Assembly (NCBI RefSeq): GCF_000006405.1
Contig: NW_003215247.1
Location: 184,568 to 248,567, forward strand
Direction: 5' to 3'
Origin: Perkinsus marinus ATCC 50983
Taxonomy: Eukaryota; Perkinsozoa; Perkinsida; Perkinsidae
DNA length: 64,000 nucleotides
Position numbers and translations under genes: made by a program. The notes under the pieces were generated by a model. That model was not told the DNA's origin. It was given only the letters and a program-made list of their open reading frames with translations, and did no database searches. Of the stretch, positions 60,314 to 64,000 are shown in pieces; positions within the stretch are counted from its first letter, which is position 1, and each line of letters begins with the position of its first letter.

Positions 60314-62209
60314 ATGAAAACTCCGAAGTTCGGAGTTGGAAGTGGACCACTGCTCGGAGTCCGAACCATCCACTTTGACGTGGTCACCAGCGATCATCAA
60401 AGATGGTATACTATTGCACTCTGACGGACTACCCGGCATGGACACTCCATCTTCAACACCGACGGTCTTCTAATAACTACCGAAGGTAACACTACACAAG
60501 CTTCAAAATACCTCTGTAACTCACACACGCTACACAAATACCGGTCATCTTCTACACCTACGTCTTCGGCATCAACAACCACAAGTCCTACTGGTTCATC
60601 ATTGCCGAAGCCCACAGATGAATCCGACCCACTCCTATGCGAAGGTACTACCCAGCCATCGTCTAAGAAGACCCCAACTGCTTCCTTTTCAACTACGCCT
60701 ACAGTCCTAACGGCGACATCGGAGACCAGCACACATGAATGCCATCATATCGATGCACTCAAAGGCAAGTCCTCTCATAATGCTGCTGAGGAAGACATCG
60801 ACTACAACGTCGACATACTGGGAGGCTCTACACCGGTCTTCCCACTACCACCTGAGGGCTACCAACTTATAGACACCATCTACAGCAAAGAATGGTGCAC
60901 TATCGGTATTCTTAAGCACCACGACGGCAATAAGGAGTACTATGTCGACTATAGCGACCAACTACTACAACTGGCACTCGACAATCAACCCAGGCCTGTA
61001 CCATCTACTCACTACTTCCTCATAAAAGCCTCCACTGATGAACGTCACCAAGCTGAACAACGAATTGAAGCTCTCATCAGAGAAGGCAAACTACAACCAA
61101 CTCAATCTGCCGACGTCAACAACTACACCACCAACTGCCAGTTGGTCCAACTGGTATCCACGAGTTGGTAGAAAACGTGTCCGACCTATTCAACCAACCC
61201 TTAGGACAAACAACCTCGTCAAGAAGACCATCCACAAGTATACCATCAAGGACTGCCAAAGCAAAATCCCTCGCATCATCAACAAGTATAGATCATCAAT
61301 AACTGCTCACGCCATGGACATACGTGACGCCTACAGAGCCACTAAACTTGGTCGTAATCTACAGCTACTCAGTCAAATCAACTACAAAGGCAAGAACTGG
61401 ACCTACACCTACATGGGTAGTACCGACGGCAACTCTACCAATCCCCAAGTTCTCGAGATCATCATCGCGCATGCAATCGGGGAATTGGAACGGCTCGGCA
61501 CTTATCCTGGTGTACTAATAAGTTATATGGAAGACTTCCTCTACCTCGGCGGCCTACCCGAAGACATCGACAAGGCCATAGCCCACTTTGCTGGCTATGG
61601 CATGCACCTGACTACCGACAGTCTGAACCGCCCGGACTCTAATGATCTACTGGTACTAGGTCATGAAATCTGTGACGACGGTAACTCCCAATACACTCTG
61701 GCAAGCATGGGATTTTTTACCATGGCACATCTTGATCATCAATAACTGTCTCGCCGCGCTAGTATCTCGTCTACGGGCTGTCAACGATCACAAGTGGACC
61801 GACAACATTGACGACAAGACCCTCGACTTATTGAGACGCTGGCAACAACTACTGAAGGCCAACCCACCTATACCAACCCGCCGACATATCGATGAAAATA
61901 CTCATGTTTGGTTCGACTCCTCCGACTTACAGTAAGTCACTTACTAGGTTCTATGGTGGCTACCCAAAACGCGAGCCGGTTCTCAGGAAGCAATGGCGAT
62001 GGACCCACCAAGAACGTGCACTACAAATTAACGTCAAGGAACTAACCACGGCTTACAATGCACTATCTACACTCGTGTCCTATAAGCTTGACACTGGTCA
62101 ACAATTCTCCAACATCATCCTCTACGGCGATAATCGTACTGCAAACTCTGCCCTATCGGCTGGAAAGGTCTCCACTTCAGGCAAGCAGTCTACCCTAATG
62201 CAACTATAG
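60314..62209 (+). mobile_element. Degenerate retroelement with RT and DIRS-like RNase H
   Basis: The frame from ATG 60314 (MKTPKFGVGSGPLLGVRTI) is broken by a TGA near 60,422 and continues to 61,171 (KEYYVDYSDQLLQLAL; RIEALIREGKLQPTQ). A frameshift near 61,160 leads into reverse transcriptase: AHAMDIRDAYRATKLGR, then VLISYMEDFLYLGGLPED, where the usual YxDD box reads YMED. Another shift near 61,700 gives CLAALVSRLRAVNDHKW and HVWFDSSDLQ, and a further one YPKREPVLRKQWRWTHQERA, LQINVKELTTAYNALSTLV and NIILYGDNRTANSALSAGK. The last block resembles the RNase H of DIRS-type elements (INxxEL, xDNxTxxxxxxxG). No integrase, tyrosine recombinase or terminal repeat was found. It is a dead, incomplete copy. 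Confidence 0.75.
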
Positions 62210-62676
62210 ACCTCATCGAATGAGGACTGATTTTTACTTCGCAATCGTCGACAAATGGATAATCGTAATAAGAAGCCTCGAGCATAAGCCTTTAGTCCTG
62301 CGACTATTCTCACAGTTATAGTGTCGTCCTGGGAGCCCCAGGAGCTTTATCAGATGCCGGGTGATGCTGGTGTATGACGACTATGCTATCGACAATGCGG
62401 CCACTCGGGGGGAGACGGCGGAAATCCAGGAAACCCCATTAATGCAACCCAACAAAGCTCGAGCCAGCCAAGAGAGATCAGTGCACAGCTAAGGATGTCT
62501 GCGTAGGCACAGTAGGAGACATCAGAGGGAGCAATCTAGTGTCGGACAAACGCACACTACCATGAACTACTAGTTTAAAACTAGTCTCTCCTCTAAGAAT
62601 GTTGACTATATGTCCAAGAATACAGTAGAACCCTCTCTGACTAATCATTGTGTCCCCTAATGGAGAATAGTGTACG
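62210..62676. other. Intergenic region
   Basis: About 470 bp between the retroelement relic and the 3' end of the protease gene. No gene or clear element terminus recognised. Confidence 0.4.
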
Positions 62677-63759
62677 CTACTTGGTCTTAGCGAAACCGAT
62701 CTTATTCTCTTGGTAATCGAAGAGCAAGTATCGCCCAGGAAGGACGAGGTTGCCAATGGCCCAGGTGTCGCTGTCGGTCAGCCCGAAGAGCAACAAGCAG
62801 TGGCGACCATGGAGTCTGATATATTGCTCTTGAGGGATCTCCAGGGGAACACTCTGTCCACCAGCACCCCTCATGAACAGTGTCACCGGCTGAAGACTTT
62901 GGCGATCAGCGCAGTTGATCTCAAACGAGTCCTCATAAGGCTGGAACTTTACGGGCTTGGTCGCAGTGGACTGGAGATCTTTCAGGAGTTTATTCCTGTA
63001 AGATTCCGGCATGAAAATGGCGGTGGCGCCAGTGTCGATCTCAGTAGACATAGGCTTCCCGAACTTAACCTCTGCGTTTGCTCCCACTTTCATTCCAATA
63101 AGTGCCACTTTCCAGTAATCCTTCGCACTTGGGACGAATACCATCGGCCCAACGTACTTTGTAGGATCTTGCCCGCCGAGGAGGAGCTCCCCGGTGGGCT
63201 TGGCGGTAGAGTCGAGATACACAGAGAACATGTTCTTCCCTATGAGCCTCTGAGCCTTCGGTTTGTCCAACAGTTGCTTGATCAGCGGTTCGTAAGGTGC
63301 CGCTTCTTTATGAGGGTATCCGAGGCCAATCAGTGACGGAGGGAACGTATCCTCGAAATTGAAATTCGCCATCAGGCCGAAGTCGATGTTCCGCACCACC
63401 TTCCCTCCAAAGAAGAATGCTCCCGAATGCTTAAACAGTGTGACTTCCGAACCGTCTTGGAAGGAGAAGACTTTTGTTGGCCCAGGAGTGCACTCGGGAA
63501 GGCACGCATAACATTTGGAAGGAATAGTTTTACACCCACCGGGCTTGACACTTTCGTACCATTTGCGCCAAATGAAGAACGTTAGAGGAGAGCCTGTATC
63601 AACCAATTGTCGGAAACTCATAGCGTCAACGGTGATGTCGGCGATGAGAAAAAGATCTGGCCTACCAGGATCATATACATCTAGTGAGATTGGCAACCTC
63701 AGAATAAGCTCTGCGTGGACTACCGCGAGGAGAAGGAAGCGAGCGAAATAGAATGTCAT
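62677..63759 (-). CDS. Secreted pepsin-like aspartic protease (A1 family)
   Basis: Single-exon aspartic endopeptidase. I prefer the ATG at 63759, giving a typical signal peptide (MTFYFARFLLLAVVHA) and 360 residues; an in-frame ATG at 63801 adds 14 residues. The first catalytic motif is QLVDTGSPLTFF and the second STEIDTGATAIFMP; both Asp residues are kept. GAFFFGGKVVRNIDFGLM, LIGLGYPHKEAAPYEPLIKQ and KNMFSVYLDSTAKPTGELLL-GGQDP fit the lobes of the fold. The C-terminus VLPGRYLLFDYQENKIGFAK is the normal A1 ending. A run of Cys (CYACLPECTPG) suggests disulfides. The sequence style, with short propeptide and GGxxVRNxxFGL, resembles the expanded A1 family of Perkinsus. It has no intron. Confidence 0.92.
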   Translation of the reverse strand: MTFYFARFLLLAVVHAELILRLPISLDVYDPGRPDLFLIADITVDAMSFRQLVDTGSPLTFFIWRKWYESVKPGGCKTIPSKCYACLPECTPGPTKVFSFQDGSEVTLFKHSGAFFFGGKVVRNIDFGLMANFNFEDTFPPSLIGLGYPHKEAAPYEPLIKQLLDKPKAQRLIGKNMFSVYLDSTAKPTGELLLGGQDPTKYVGPMVFVPSAKDYWKVALIGMKVGANAEVKFGKPMSTEIDTGATAIFMPESYRNKLLKDLQSTATKPVKFQPYEDSFEINCADRQSLQPVTLFMRGAGGQSVPLEIPQEQYIRLHGRHCLLLFGLTDSDTWAIGNLVLPGRYLLFDYQENKIGFAKTK

Positions 63760-64000
63760 AGCTTGGTCGAATCCTGAGGGGCCGAGAAAGCTCACACGCA
63801 TTCTGTTTGTTATCTATCCGCAACTATTGAACACAAATATATCAAAGTTTAGTCTACCACATAGAGCGACTCGTAATACTATGACCGTAATACTAGACTA
63901 GAAGCAAGTAGTACAGCTCACGTGACTTTTCCCCATTGTTACGCTAGGTCGCGGATGGAAGCCTGGGATTTTAGTGCTTGATACACTCAGTGTGTCGAGG

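Overview
This is nuclear DNA of a protist, most likely a Perkinsus species (Perkinsea, Alveolata). Almost every gene is a eukaryotic housekeeping gene cut by small GT-AG introns, mostly about 42-85 nt. TAA, TAG and TGA all act as stops, so this is not a ciliate-type code. The secreted pepsin-like protease at the right end has the look of the A1 protease family that is expanded in Perkinsus. IQUB implies a flagellated stage. The species call is inference from these traits, not a database match.

Layout, left to right. A V-ATPase B subunit gene lies on the minus strand (0.5-2.2 kb). Then comes a run of plus-strand genes from 2.9 to 34.8 kb: THOC3/TEX1, a mitochondrial carrier, an ABCB6-like half transporter, a small membrane protein, an organelle-targeted P-loop ATPase, MLH1, APC11, oligopeptidase B, a RING-H2 membrane protein, a START-domain protein, coatomer gamma, the glycine cleavage P protein and an unrecognised multi-exon gene. 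Next is a mainly minus-strand block: mitochondrial inner-membrane protease IMP1, a doubtful plus-strand gene, an ankyrin protein and GPN2, which here carries a C-terminal MYND zinc finger. From 40.2 kb plus-strand genes resume: IQUB, a 53-bp minisatellite, ubiquitin E1 (UBA1), a TM9SF nonaspanin, a ceramidase-like membrane protein, a zinc-finger/PP2C phosphatase fusion and an AGC kinase. The last 6 kb holds debris (an SMC-like ATPase-head fragment and a frameshifted retroelement with reverse transcriptase and RNase H regions), then the A1 protease on the minus strand.

Functional themes are secretory traffic and acidification (COPG, TM9SF with a C-terminal K-x-D tail, V-ATPase), mitochondrial function (carrier, ABCB6-like, GLDC, IMP1), the ubiquitin system (UBA1, APC11, RING-H2) and genome or RNA maintenance (MLH1, THOC3, GPN2). 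No rRNA, tRNA or CRISPR was found. Exon boundaries were worked out by eye from splice sites and family similarity. Where coordinates are given for a multi-exon gene they span start to stop including introns.

The most interesting items are the GPN2-MYND fusion, the C2H2 finger-coiled coil-PP2C fusion, the orphan SMC head fragment, the ceramidase-like protein lacking family catalytic residues, and the exactly phased 13 x 53 bp minisatellite.
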